In this document: piece after piece, positions 11,201 to 20,530 of the stretch
Position numbering within the stretch: the first letter of the stretch is position 1
How the letters are laid out: the number at the start of each line of letters is the position of its first letter
Source of the DNA: Xiphophorus maculatus
Lineage: Eukaryota; Chordata; Actinopteri; Cyprinodontiformes; Poeciliidae
Direction of reading: 5' to 3'
DNA: 64,000 nt
Assembly: GCF_002775205.1 (NCBI RefSeq)
Contig: NC_036447.1
Coordinates: forward strand, 5,134,501-5,198,500
Position numbers and translations under genes: made by a program
Notes under the pieces: generated by a model
Told to the model about the DNA's origin: nothing
The model's input: only the letters and a program-made list of their open reading frames with translations
The model's database searches: none

Positions 11201-14200
11201 ATACCTTACGGTTATTCCACCAAATATTGAGTTAAAACATCAGTATTGTTGTTTCTAAATTATTACATTATTATAAATCTGAAAGCACTGCATCTTTTTC
11301 CTTATTTTAAACATTTCTCATTTTCGGCAAATAAAGTTTTGCTTGGAATTTCAAAGACATGTTGTCAATAGTCCATAGAATAAAAGAACAATGTTCATTT
11401 TACTCAAACATATAACTATAAAAAAAACAAAATAAGAGAAACTGATCATTTTAAGTGGTCTTTTAATTTTTCCCACAGTTCCATATACTATGGTCCTTCA
11501 ACCTCAACTGGATGCAAAAACTTCCTTCAATGAAATTCAAGTGCATAGTCTGAAATTTTAATCTTTACACAGATGGATAATCAAAATATGCTGGAGTCAA
11601 AAATGCATAATAAGCAGTTCTACAATGATATAAAATGAGAAACGTTATTCTGAAGAACAGTTAGCAGTTCTACAATGAACAGAGCAGAGCAGCAGCTGGA
11701 AGACAGTAAAATACTAACCTGATGATTCTCTGTGTCTCCTGTCAGGCCAGGGTTCTCGGTGGGAATAATGTGGGCCGTGTGAGCCAGAGTAGGGATATTT
11801 ATTCCAATGACCGTGGTCTTAAAATGGCAGAAACAGGAAGTTGGGATTAGCACAACAATACACACGAATTCATTGCATCTTTGTCACTTCAATGAGGATT
11901 TTCTAGGTTAGCTTAGAACATAAACAGCAAACATCAATTAGCTTCACATTTAAATCACAGAGAGGTTTTACTGATATGTTAAACCTGAATGAGGGCTACC
12001 TGTGTGGTAGTGGGGCCGGGGATGCCGGGGAGGAGAGTAAGGCCTCCCATGGGCCCGGTGCATGAAGGGCTCTCTGCGGTATTTGCCATGAGGGGAAGTT
12101 GGAGAGCGAGAGTGGGACCGAGGTGCAGAACCGAACGGGGAACGGCTGCCATATCGCCAGCTCCGACTGGAAAAAAACACCAGAAACCTCACTGATAAAA
12201 GACCCAACTTAAAGCTTAAAAACGTCAAGGCCTCACCTATTGGGGTTAGATTCAGGCAGACTCAATACAAGATAAATTGTCTCAACAATCTGAGAGATTA
12301 TACAACCATTTTTTACATAAAAACTCAAGACGGAAACTCTGTCAAAACAGGAATATTCCCTAAATTCAACTAAGTTTTATGATATTCCACCTGATTATGC
12401 ACACTGGAGTTGTTGATACTTGTACACCGAGTAACTGCAGGAAGAACCAGCCTGTCTGTTTATGAAGACCTCTGAGCAACACAATACAATCTGAGAAGGT
12501 TCAATTACAGCAAAGAATCTGCAAACTTAAAAAAGGTTTGCATTAGGACAAACCCAAGTAAAACCTTTATTTGACAGTTTTCTTCTAATTATCCTGTGAA
12601 GAACTTTCATATTCAACATCCTAACTGAGGCATGTCTAAGATAAACTTTAAGATAAAGTTAATGTGTTCTTTGTAACTTCTCTTACCAGTGAAGTCTTGA
12701 CATTGTGGTGATTTTCCTTGGTCTTTGGAGTCCAAATGTTTTAAAAATGTTTTTACATCAGGAATAGGTATTTTTATTGTGAAAAATTTCATATCGTGTT
12801 AAGAATTTAGCTTTATTGCAAAGATGTTTGAAAACAGAAAAAACTGGCTGTATCATCAAGAGTGTTATTTTTACACTTTTCTCTACTACTGGGTCCATAA
12901 CAGGATAAAAAAAATAACAAAAATGATTAAATGCAGCTATTGATAAGAATTATGCTTTTTATGCCCATTTTAAAGCGGAGATGCTTATAAGGGCAATATT
13001 TTAGGTTTGCGGGCCTTTGACGTCACAACTGGAGAGTTGCAAATACTTTGTCACTTTTAACCTTATAATAAATTCACCAAAACATCAAGATAAAATCTTA
13101 CACCAATATTCCCCAAACCTATTTTATATGTTGTCTTATCTGCAATAACATTTGGTTTTCTTTTTAATCTGCATCTTTACTAGCCTGACACAATATGCCA
13201 TCGAATTGTTCATATAAGATTGTATTATCATGATTTATGTTCTGTTGTGGATTATTTATTCCATCCTGATAAGTAAAACCATAGGACAGAAAGAGGCTGG
13301 CCTTCCTTTTCACCTTTATTCTGCCTGTTTTGGTTTAGATAAGTGACAAACTAACCCCAACAGGCTTCATGTGCTGTGGAACTTCAACTAACCTTGGTAG
13401 ATTTGGTTTCCAGTCAGGGTACCTTCAAACAAACACACACAGGATGCGTTACTCAGAAGGTTGTGGAATACATTCAAACAAAGATGCAGATTGAGAATGA
13501 ATAAAAAAACACTTAAGCTTTAAAGCTGCTTGAATGATGATCACAAATACTGTTAGAACTGATCTAATGCTTGTTGCTACTGTATGCTGATATGGAAGAT
13601 GTGCTACAGGTACAAAGCGATCAGCAGCATGCTGAAATGTCCTCACTTGTTGCGCAGGTCTCTGCAGGCGGCTGTGTGATCAACAGTGTTAATATGGTCA
13701 ACCCAGTCCTGGAGTTGAAAAAACAAGGCAGATAAGAACATGGCCGACACAGAAACAGAGGGGAAAAAACAGCCAACAAAGTCACATGAACGAAGGTCGA
13801 TGTTACATCATCTTTACCGAACCTGACATGTTTCCAGCACATCTCGGTCAGGTTCTAACAGGAGATCCCGTCCACAGACAGACAAACTTAACTTTGATCA
13901 TGTCCATGTCCACTTATCTCTTTATTTTCTGCAGCAATGTCTAACAGTCTGTTTTCCACCTCACGTTAGAATGAGTGTGATTTGTCATCAAGGTGAAAAA
14001 CAATTATTTGTGTGCAACATTTCAGGCCTGCAATCGACAAGAATCACAGAAAATCAATCAATTTGATTGACGACCAAATAAGTCAGATTTCTGAACATTT
14101 AGTTTTTCCTCTGCTCTCACAGATGAAGGTCCGGTTGGCTGGGGTGAACATATACACTACTCACAAAAAGTTAGGAATGTTTGACTTCCTGATCAGATAT

Positions 14201-17200
14201 CAAATTGATAACCTTTACTCCTCAACTTCAGTAGGCCTTTTCCAGAGTCTAATCTTACTTTATTTATTATATTACATGCTGTTCCATTAAGTGATTGACC
14301 TTGAATTACCCTCTGAACCTTCTGGTCGTAGTTAAAGCATTCCTGTTCTTCATGCTGTACACATTTTGAAGTCATGAACTTTTGCCTTGTTTCCACTGAG
14401 CGGTACAGCATGGGTCAGTTTGCTATTTGGTCTGTTTCCACTGTAAAAGCAGTCCATACAGTAAACCCGTACCACATCATTCCTGGGCTTGTTCAGAAGT
14501 AGGTTCATAAGAAAAAGGTACAGTACGGTTAGGGTGGAGCTGCTGGTGACACACAACACAGTCAATTGATTGGGGGACAGAAAAACGCCATGTTTGTTGT
14601 TGAACTAGTATGACGCAAGGCTCAATGAGAGTAAAGTCGGGAAGACTCAGCTTGATTGGGGACCGAAGTTGCAACATTTGTTACATTTTTAGCTGGTGCA
14701 GTTTGTTTTCACACTGCACTGCATCAAATGAAAAAAAACCTTTAGAAAACCTGTTCCTTCCCTCACCTGTGGTGGCGCTGTACCAAGAACTACTGAAGTA
14801 AACAATATGAAAACCTCTGAAGAAGACACAAGCGCAACTTTCTTCACAAAATGTAAACTAAAATAGAGTAGCATCAGAAATAAACGGTTGTAGGATTTCG
14901 TGGCAAAAGAGAAGTAATTTCTACCGGATGTGTTAGCCTCGAGTGTTTGTTTACCCAGCATTCCCTGCGCTATAGTGTGTTTTCTGCAGAGTTTGCTTTT
15001 GTGGTCCACATTAGAGTACGATTGCACATTTACACCTCCCCAAACAAACTGGACTTTCTAGGCCCTTCACAACAACATTCGCTTTTGTAAAGCGCTACAA
15101 ATATAATTTGATGGACCGATTCAAGACAAATGAACTAGAGTTTGGTTAAAGTGGACTAAACATTGATGGTGTAAATGCACCTTAACTTGCGGTGGAAAAA
15201 TTCTCCTTTACATACCGAACCATAAAATAGCGTACAGAACCACACCAACCTGTACCGCTCAGTGGAAACAAGGCAAAAGACATCAATCAATAATACTGGA
15301 CCTTCAAACATGATGTTCTGAGAGCGAAGTTCCTGCCGAGGATTGTAACTAACAATCAGCTGCTACATTTCAACTAAGAGGCATTTGAGTGTCGAACCAG
15401 ATCATTAATGACTGCTTACATCAGCATGATATACGCTGGACAAGAAAGTAGGGGTCTTAGTGCTGCTCTTTGCTGAAGTAGATTCAAACAGGAATCGTTA
15501 ATGATGATGAAGCTTTAAGAAAAGTCAAAAGCTTCAGCATAAAATAAGTCAACTCGTCGAGACGAGTCACTGTAAAAAAGTGATTTATGCTCAAAAACAC
15601 GTGCTAGAGATATTAATAACTTTTGAGATGAAGAAATTACAATTACACTAAATTTCTATATGAATCCTTTGCTTTTATGATGTAACATCACTCTAGCATG
15701 AACTGTTTATGGTTCTCTGAAAACTTCCCCAAAATCTTTCTGTGAGTAGTGTATCTTACAAAACTATTCTCTTCAAATATTGGCATCAATGAAGCCAACA
15801 TTGTAATCTATCTATTCTTTGGTCAATGTTTATATGATACAGTATATAAAAACGCAGAGGGTATAAATCACTAACCAAAACAAAATGCATTAATTACATT
15901 TGAAAAGCTATAGTTAGTTTTGGAGCTGGGTTTGTGTTGGGTATTTATGAGCAGTCATTTTATCTGCTGCAGACGGCAGTCACAGTGATTTTCTGCTGGG
16001 TAATCAGGACAGCCTTTTTATTAATCTAAAGTGACCAAAGATTAGCTATAATAGCAGTTTGAATGAATCTATTTAAGATTTTTTTCAAAACATACATTTT
16101 GCATTGTGCCATTTTTTAAAGTAAATAGCATTTCTTTTCATTTATTAACTAGAACTAGAACTTTTATTACCATTACCTGGCTAAAAATATTAGCATATCC
16201 CCACAGGAAAGATAAGTGCTTTTCACTTTCACTACAATATTTGAAGTTATTTTAGGAAAAAACAACAGAACTGCTATTCAGGAGACACAGTGCTGGTAAT
16301 CAGGCGTCATTGCAATACTAAGTAGCTACTAGATAAAAATGCTCAAAAAGTGTTGTAGGTAAAAGTTGTAAAGTCTTGGTTAGACAAATTTTTGATCTTT
16401 AAAATCTACTATTATTAGTAACCTTATGACTCCATTAGAAATCTCCCATGATTCTCTAAACTTACATTGCTTTCATTGCTGTCTACTGGAGGTAAGATAC
16501 TGACTACTCATAATCATTCAACACAACCCAGCTATATATACAACAATTTCTTTTTACGTTTTCGAATAATTCAGATAATTAATTTGGCTACTGACAATTC
16601 CTCTAAAAGTTCCCATTTAGTTTTTGTAAGACAGCAAAGCGATTCTCCAAAATTATGATATGCAGTAGATGAACAAATGTTTTTTCATGAATACCTTGTT
16701 CCGCCCTATTAAAAAGGAAAACCAAACATTAACTATTTTGTAATTTTTTACATGTATTACCATGTTAAAGACACACAAAGCCACATAAAACACACGTGGC
16801 TTTACACACCACCTGTAATCTGAATCTGAAAACATAATTTTGGAACATAAAAACTTTTCTTTTCTTAATCACTATCTGTCCTGGCCACTTTTACATGATG
16901 TGTTAAGAACTTCTTTACCAAAGAAAATGCGTATGTCTAAAATGCTGAACCCTTAAAATGCCAACAAGAACTGAATTCCCAGCTTATAAATAGTAACAGT
17001 GGAAAATTTCAGCACACCAGAACTGTCAAACACTTGAATAGGTTGCATATTTACTTTACCTTTTTAGTACAAATGAGGTCAACAGATATCCTTTCTACCA
17101 CTAAAACAGTCATTGTTGTTTGCCTCAAGGGAGCTTAAGACCGCTATGTCATCATATTTATCATACTGACCATGGCCTGGTTTGCTTAATTTAAAAACAG

Positions 17201-19630
17201 AAATCAACTAAAGCAATCCTAGGGACACAGAAAACTTTTTACCATTCAAGGATCATTTATCTGCCTTGTTTTGCCATTTTAGGTCATCTATTTATTGGCC
17301 TCTGAGTTAAAAAAGAGGTGAGCATTGCAAAAAGAAAAGAAACTGCAAGAAGAGAAATAGAGGTTTAGTAGCTGAAACCATCCTGTCTTTCTGCAGATGT
17401 ATCATGGCAGACTCATCAAAGTCTATTTTATTATTCAAGAATACTTCATGATATCTGCCAACATTTATTTTAAGGTCTATTGAGAGAAAATGTATCAAAA
17501 GTCCAAGTTTCCGGTATGCCAAGGTAATAGAACGACTACTTTCTTAGAGACGTTTCACCTCCTCCCGTTCAAAGTGCTTCTTCAGTTCTGAACCTGGTTG
17601 GGAGTAACAGGCTTATACATTGTAGAAAGAACAATCACACCACTATAGCTGTTGTGGTCATTTAATGGGCTGTTAAATTCACAAACTGGTCCGTTAAGGC
17701 TGTGCTAGTCAATTACCTACCTTTATTCAGTTTTATGTCTGGGTCATTATGACTTAACGAGCCAAAAACGCTGCTAACGTGATGTTTCGGTCAATGTGAA
17801 TGGCTGTTATTAATAAATCCCCAATTTAGCTCCAAATTATTTACATACTTAAGAAAACTAAAGAAGGAAACTTAAAAACAAGCATATAAGGTATTGCAAA
17901 ATGTCTTCATGAAACGACTATAAAAAAAAATAAATCAAACTGATTTTAGTGTTTTAAAGGAATATTCTGGACATTAGTATGATGACATGTTAGCACTCAC
18001 CTTTTCCTGTTCACACTGAATGTGACACAGGGAGCAGGTATGAGGAAACACCTTTGGAGACACCGCTGTGAAATCGCTTATCATGGTAGGCGTAGGCAAC
18101 TTCTTGCTACTGCCATGTCTTGAAGCAGATGAAGAAGAGGGAGAACGTCTTGACGAATCCTCACTCCTGGTTTCAGATGGCGGCCGCTGTTTAGATTCCA
18201 CTTGTCGGTAGTCTCTGTCTAAATTACGAGATTTAGGCAATGGTGCAAATTCTCTCGCTGGTGATCGGCTGTGCTTGCGCTTTTCGCAGGTCGTCTTGCG
18301 ATAGTCCCTGTCTCCGTGTTTGATTGGCTCCTTGTGCTCTACACGAACTTGACGTCTTTCAGTTTTCTCCACCTTTGACACTGATGAGGAAGTTGCAGTT
18401 GGAAGCATTTTAACAGTCCTTTCACTAGAAAGCTGCTCCCTTTTAAAAGTCTCTCGGGTGCCACTTTCTTCAGTTCCACGACTGGCATGTCCATAGTCAA
18501 TGACCTTCCCTGCTGTCTGAGTAACAGTAAGAAGGCTGGGTACTTCCACTGAGTGTGAAGAACCAGTAGGAGTCAAATTGTGAGAATATGAAGAAGAGGA
18601 GGTAGAGCTCACAGATTTTTGCTTTCCTGATTTTTTGAGTTGGATGTCACGGAGTATGAACGGTAAAGTATCTGGCGTTAATTGATCGTCCGGGTAATGA
18701 CTCAACACCTCCAAGTCGTCGTTTGAAAGTCCAAAGCTAGCCAAGATGCTTCCCGCACTCTCTGGCGTGTACAAACCCTGACCTTCCATCCTACCTCCAT
18801 CACCAAGAGGTTGTCGAGTTTGAGGAGTTGGTGAATCACTTATGGGGGGATTCCAGTTTAGTATTCTGGCTCCTGATTGGCTGCCCTGAGGCTGCTGCTG
18901 TGTTGCCGCAAAAAGTTTGGTTGGAGCTTGATAGTTTGACCAGTCGACTCCTTGCTGGTGTCCAGACTGATTATCTGCTGACAGCAACGTTGGATTGGAG
19001 CCATAGCTTCCATGTTGACCAATCCCTGTACCTTGGTTCTGATGTTGGTTCGATTGATTCATTAGATCCATCTGCCGGTGATCCATATCTCTGGTGCCCC
19101 TGATGGAAAGGGCAGACTCTAGCTCATCGGGAAGTTGGTTGGGACGAGGAAACTGGAACCCCATTCCTTGCATGTTGGGGTGATTTGGATGCTGACTTGC
19201 AGATGGCGGATGATGAGGCGGCCTAGATGCATTTAGAAAAGGCTGGGAGCCCTGTTGTTGAGATTGCTGGTGATACATTGCAGCAGACCGACTTGGTTGA
19301 GTGATAGTAGAAATCCGTCTGTTTGTGGTTCCCTCTAGGCCAAACGTCGACACCTGCTGCTGAGTCAAAAAACTCAGGAGGGCAAGGTGAGGAGGTAATG
19401 TTGCTGTGAGATCACACCAGTGGCCCAAAACGATAGACGCTAGAACAGCGATCTGCCGGAGAGCGATCTGTGTTTGAGTCTGTATCTGAGCAAGTCGAAG
19501 AGCAGCAACCGCAGGTCCAAAAATGAAATGGGTCTCTCTGGTGGGGCAGCCGATGGAGAGGGTAGCACTGCGCTCCGAACACAGGGTTGGAGCAAGGAGT
19601 AAACCGTTACTGTCTTTGTGCACAGCGAGG
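1563..19630 (-). CDS. znf638: zinc finger protein 638 (ZNF638/NP220), 25 coding exons
   Basis: Nuclear RNA/DNA-binding protein of the matrin-3/RBM20 family; known members act in splicing regulation and silencing of unintegrated DNA. Coding exons, 5' to 3': 18001-19630, 13647-13708, 13393-13422, 12000-12166, 11719-11817, 10681-10856, 10308-10523, 10118-10216, 9483-9517, 9361-9407, 9158-9189, 8430-8549, 7661-7792, 7538-7579, 7309-7446, 7050-7214, 6584-6970, 5367-5798, 5123-5281, 4147-4363, 3726-4004, 2608-2673, 2440-2520, 2232-2353, 1563-1613. All junctions are GT-AG and in phase. From the first in-frame ATG (19278) the product is about 1543 residues, against about 1980 in human. Family marks seen: SILASFGLSNDDLEVLSHYP, VIDYGHAS, LPTPTMISDF before the matrin finger, three RRM-like units, PFNLSDFVTVDE, and a C-terminal VPKTGFFCKVC finger. 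The start is uncertain because the frame is open upstream of that ATG. Confidence 0.93.
2190..2216. repeat. (CA)n microsatellite
   Basis: About 13 CA units, 15 bases beyond the donor of the znf638 C-terminal finger exon on the intron side. Confidence 0.9.
2232..2673 (-). CDS. znf638: znf638 C-terminal zinc finger exons
   Basis: Exons 2608-2673 and 2440-2520 encode an acidic lead (EPETSAVTSGAAEEPPDV, KPKEAEDTREESVKKPLPPY). Exon 2232-2353 encodes MEYLVPKTGFFCKVCSRFF, with SHCKTLKHYENLQ following. The spacing C-x2-C...H...H and the VPKxGFxC lead are the signature of the second matrin-type finger shared by ZNF638, RBM20 and MATR3. Its SHC...HY form is closer to the RBM20/MATR3 wording than to human ZNF638. 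Confidence 0.85.
2935..3340 (-). mobile_element. degenerate non-autonomous DNA transposon
   Basis: This intronic stretch resembles the reverse complement of the element at 34327-34866: both contain a GATTGGTTGTTT segment, a TTGACAGCGCT segment and a gctagttagc-type segment, in matching order when one is inverted. It is too diverged to fix its ends. It lies in the znf638 intron between exons 3726-4004 and 2608-2673. Confidence 0.5.
3726..4363 (-). CDS. znf638: znf638 acidic low-complexity exons
   Basis: Exon 4147-4363 reads ISVEATATQEKESDEKEPEH and is generally Glu, Asp and Ser rich. An alternative acceptor 3 bases upstream (CAG|CAG) would add one Gln. Exon 3726-4004 contains short tandem repeats of the type NEEKNEEKKEEQNEAQNEEQ, encoded by repeated GAG-GAG-AAG/CAG-AAT units, so its length is probably variable between individuals. 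Neither exon contains a recognisable domain. Confidence 0.75.
4396..4850. mobile_element. hAT-like non-autonomous element, intronic copy A
   Basis: Begins GGGCTGGAATGAAAGATTAT and ends GATTAATCGTTTCAGCCCTA, so the ends are roughly inverted (AGGGCTGAAACGATTAATC type). The interior is AT-rich with repeated attaattgatta. A second copy in the same orientation lies at 8614-8989. This is a common teleost dispersed repeat; superfamily assignment is inferred from the end sequence. Confidence 0.6.
5123..5281 (-). CDS. znf638: znf638 FVTVDE exon
   Basis: A 53-codon, phase-0 exon encoding EEPEEDEFPFNLSDFVTVDE, then LGDVTELPDAA. The human protein has the almost identical FPFNLDEFVTVDEV, followed by several further VTVDE repeats. 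Only this one copy is recognisable here, which partly explains the shorter fish product. RBM20 carries the related ELVTVDEVGEEED motif. Confidence 0.85.
5367..5798 (-). CDS. znf638: znf638 Glu/Arg/Lys-rich exon
   Basis: A 432-base exon (144 codons) starting MTQAMVNALLEECRTRTANK, then EDQGQVKQEQEDQEKRAEDV and a long block of alternating Arg, Glu and Lys typical of a single charged helix or an RE-rich splicing-factor segment. It ends EAERRK at a GTGAGA donor. The DNA of the block is a purine-rich run on the coding strand (5460-5640 is almost all C and T on the plus strand). The first ATG lies directly after the acceptor, but the exon is internal because the phases match on both sides. Confidence 0.78.
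6584..6970 (-). CDS. znf638: znf638 acidic region exon
   Basis: A 387-base exon (129 codons, phase 0 at both ends) rich in Glu and Asp, with runs such as CVEEEEEEDEELG. It starts DKPPEDTQVAAEP after a TAG acceptor and ends MPELPK at an AAG|GTAAAA donor. The frame stays open 15 codons past that donor (to LLKNK), where a weaker GTTTAA site occurs, so a slightly longer splice form cannot be excluded. Probably an unstructured acidic domain. Confidence 0.75.
7050..7446 (-). CDS. znf638: znf638 RRM3 (exons 7309-7446 and 7050-7214)
   Basis: Exon 7309-7446 reads GWNSLVVIKNVPDSPGSSTE, then LKLMRRFGTVIKFLVVNSM. Exon 7050-7214 continues IICEMATTAMALSVYKRFLM and ends in FYRKPDPKAQPPTK. This matches the layout of the third human RRM, where beta3 is followed by a short cysteine-containing helix region. 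Both exons are phase 0. Confidence 0.82.
7538..8549 (-). CDS. znf638: znf638 RRM2 (exons 8430-8549, 7661-7792, 7538-7579)
   Basis: Exon 8430-8549 begins KSNVLVTGLPDSGWSDGDIA, a typical RRM beta1-loop-alpha1 with the G-x-P-x-S-G-W/Y-S pattern of matrin-3 relatives. It continues with SDIILAKHVGK (beta2 and loop) into ALVSFPDLEVADELVKIH (beta3-alpha2) in exon 7661-7792, then MTLVKKQIGLSTP. A 42-base exon, 7538-7579 (VALYNLFTGSLDPL), joins this to RRM3. All three exons are phase 0 at both ends, so each could be skipped without a frameshift. Confidence 0.82.
8614..8989. mobile_element. hAT-like non-autonomous element, intronic copy B
   Basis: Starts TAGGGCTAAAGATCATTTTA and ends GATTAATCATTTCAGGACTA. 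It aligns along most of its length with 4396-4850: both have AGAAATACATTT/AGAAATGCATTT, AATTCAATTCCTTTTT and the ATTAATTGATTA stretch near the right end. It lies in the znf638 intron upstream of the RRM2 exon. Confidence 0.6.
9158..9517 (-). CDS. znf638: znf638 linker made of three microexons (35, 47 and 32 bases)
   Basis: Exons 9483-9517 (35), 9361-9407 (47) and 9158-9189 (32) together encode about 38 hydrophilic residues joining RRM1 to RRM2: KPEDGQLSEANS, KTEAEKDKESAGNTS and DGETDQKTSDQ. All are acidic and disordered in character. None is a multiple of three, so skipping one alone shifts the frame; skipping all three (114 bases) keeps it. The phases agree exactly with both flanking RRM exons. 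Confidence 0.72.
10118..10523 (-). CDS. znf638: znf638 RRM1 (exons 10308-10523 and 10118-10216)
   Basis: After a KKKKK run the exon encodes LVYLTGIPIDATEQEV, the beta1-alpha1 part of an RRM, then FGKINNVILLP, which matches FGKVNDVLIVP of human RRM1. A Glu/Ser-rich loop follows, and the next exon supplies ASVCMMKTEDAQALAS, the beta3-alpha2 half. The RNP aromatic residues are weak: beta3 reads ASVCMM where canonical RRMs have a K/R-G-F/Y-x-F-type motif. This degeneracy is usual in the matrin-3 family. Confidence 0.82.
10681..10856 (-). CDS. znf638: znf638 basic linker exon before RRM1
   Basis: A 176-base exon that starts 2 bases into a codon and ends on a codon boundary. It encodes a Ser/His-rich stretch and then Lys/Thr/Pro repeats (KPSTKTIKPALKPATKTTK), comparable to the KPSVKPTSATK region of the human protein. 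It is bounded by TTCTAAAG and a GTGGCAAG donor. Low-complexity and basic, probably a flexible RNA-contacting linker. Confidence 0.78.
11719..12166 (-). CDS. znf638: znf638 Arg/Ser/His-rich region (two exons)
   Basis: Exon 12000-12166 reads SRSWRYGSRSPFGSAPRSHS and continues with SP, RP and HP dipeptides. Exon 11719-11817 reads GHWNKYPYSGSHGPHYSHRE and then PWPDRRHRES. This is the RS-like segment that sits between the matrin finger and RRM1 in ZNF638, where SR-type repeats are thought to mediate nuclear speckle localisation. No folded domain is expected here. Confidence 0.8.
13393..13708 (-). CDS. znf638: znf638 matrin-type zinc finger, second half (two exons)
   Basis: Exon 13647-13708 continues directly from CSLCHIQCEQEK with DWVDHINTVDHTAACRDL, supplying the two histidines of the C-x2-C...H-x5-H matrin finger. 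A 30-base exon at 13393-13422 adds KYPDWKPNLP, equivalent to the QYPDWNPEILP segment of the human protein. The zinc finger is therefore split by an intron of about 4.3 kb (13709-18000). This type of finger binds RNA or DNA in matrin-3 relatives. Confidence 0.85.
14379..15279. mobile_element. nested inverted-repeat transposon
   Basis: The outer 30 bases (14379-14408 and 15250-15279) are perfect inverted copies, beginning CTTTTGCCTTGTTTCCACTG. No coding capacity is seen. It sits inside the Tc1/mariner-like element at 14153-15753. A third element appears to lie inside it at about 14692-15183. Perfect terminal repeats argue that this insertion is younger than its host. Confidence 0.75.
14692..15183. 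mobile_element. probable third-level nested element
   Basis: Left edge GGTGCAGTTTGTTTTCACAC resembles the inverse of the right edge (GATGGTGTAAATGCACCTTA). The right half shares an acccagcattccctgcgct-type segment and an aaagtggac segment with the repeat at about 58390-58706, so this looks like one dispersed family. Ends are approximate. Confidence 0.45.
15754..17990. other. znf638 intron, remainder
   Basis: AT-rich intronic sequence with no exon supported by splice phase. Apart from the short repeat near 17.55 kb I see no clear structure. Confidence 0.5.
17525..17605. repeat. dispersed repeat with GACGTTTCACCTCC motif
   Basis: The stretch AGAGACGTTTCACCTCC followed by CTTCTTCAGTTCTGAAC is a wording seen repeatedly in teleost retroelement-derived repeats. 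Family and ends cannot be set from this copy. Confidence 0.35.
18001..19630 (-). CDS. znf638: znf638 first large coding exon (N-terminus)
   Basis: The first in-frame ATG is at 19278 and begins MYHQQSQQQG. The next 165 residues are rich in Gln, Asn, His and Pro. Residues about 172-215 hold the family's conserved block (SILASFGLS, HYPDDQLTPD, LPFILRDIQ). Then come VIDYGHAS, an Arg/Ser/Lys-rich stretch, and LPTPTMISDF leading into FPHTCSLC, the first half of the matrin-type finger, at the GTGAGT donor. The same frame is open for 115 codons upstream of the ATG, to a CACCTCAG acceptor at 19631, and contains a repetitive block around LRLAQIQTQTQIALRQ. RBM20 has a LQLAQLQAQL-like block near its own N-terminus, so this extension may be translated from an ATG in an upstream exon that I did not find. 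Confidence 0.85.
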
Positions 19631-20384
19631 CTGAGGTGGAAAGCAGAAATATACTATTATAATTATTCATATCAAGGGCAGCCATCATGCCAAGTCTTCT
19701 TCCCCCCCCCCCATTAAACCTATTTAAAATTAAAGCAGTGTCTCCAACAAAAAGAAATACGGTCAACCTATTTTCTTAAAGTGATATCCAACCTTAATGA
19801 CTGAAACACTGAGATCCGCCTATTAATGTCTAGACATTAATGAGCCAATCAATAATCTGCCTCAAATGCTTAATTTTATTAATGATTCCAAACGCTTCTT
19901 ATGCGTACATAATCAGACAGTAGATAAAACAGAGCTTGTTCAAACTGTCTAAACACAACTTAGATAAAATTATGAAGAAACAATAGTGAATTCATAATTC
20001 AAACAGAAAATGATTAGCAAATCAAAAACGGCTGCTACAAACAAATCTGAGAATTTGGTATTAAAAGAACAAATTGTACTACATTCATAACACTAGTCAC
20101 CTAAAAATAATACAGTATGTAGCAAAAAAACAGTTTTATATGTCAGCTTGCTTGGCCTTAACACATCTTGTAAGACATGCAGAGTCCACTGACAGAGATT
20201 TAAGACTGTGGTCAGACATGATAATGATAGCCAGCTTTTTTTGTTTTACAGGCCTTATTTAATATGCATCTTCTGTAAACCTGAACCCTACATTGTCTAA
20301 ATGTACTGTTGTCTCTAACTTATCAATATCAACTTCTAAATCCTAAATTACTACAACTCCTCAAGTACCAACTTTTGGGTGCAT

Positions 20385-20530
20385 TTTCTGCTCCAACACA
20401 CCTGAATCAAATTAATTTTTAACCACTGACCCTTTGTGAAACTTGCTGATGTGTTGAAGGATTTATTTTGACTCTGGTGTCCTGGAGCAGGGATGTATCC
20501 AAAACAACTGAAGGCTGTAATTGCAGACCT
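20385..20530. repeat. dispersed repeat (CTCCAACACACCTGAATC type)
   Basis: Contains CTCCAACACACCTGAATCAA and, about 80 bases on, a partly inverted GTGTTGAAGG and CCTGGAGCAGGGATG, the common teleost wording of a short inverted-repeat element. Ends are diverged. Confidence 0.5.

Larger units (their letters stand above)
14153..15753. mobile_element. Tc1/mariner-like element carrying nested insertions
   Basis: The ends are near-inverted: TACACTACTCACAAAAAG at 14153 and CTTTCTGTGAGTAGTGTA ending at 15753, with TA at both outer edges as expected for a Tc1/mariner TA target duplication. No transposase frame survives. The outer element is interrupted by another inverted-repeat element at 14379-15279. 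All of it lies in the long znf638 intron between the first large exon and the second half of the zinc finger. Confidence 0.7.
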
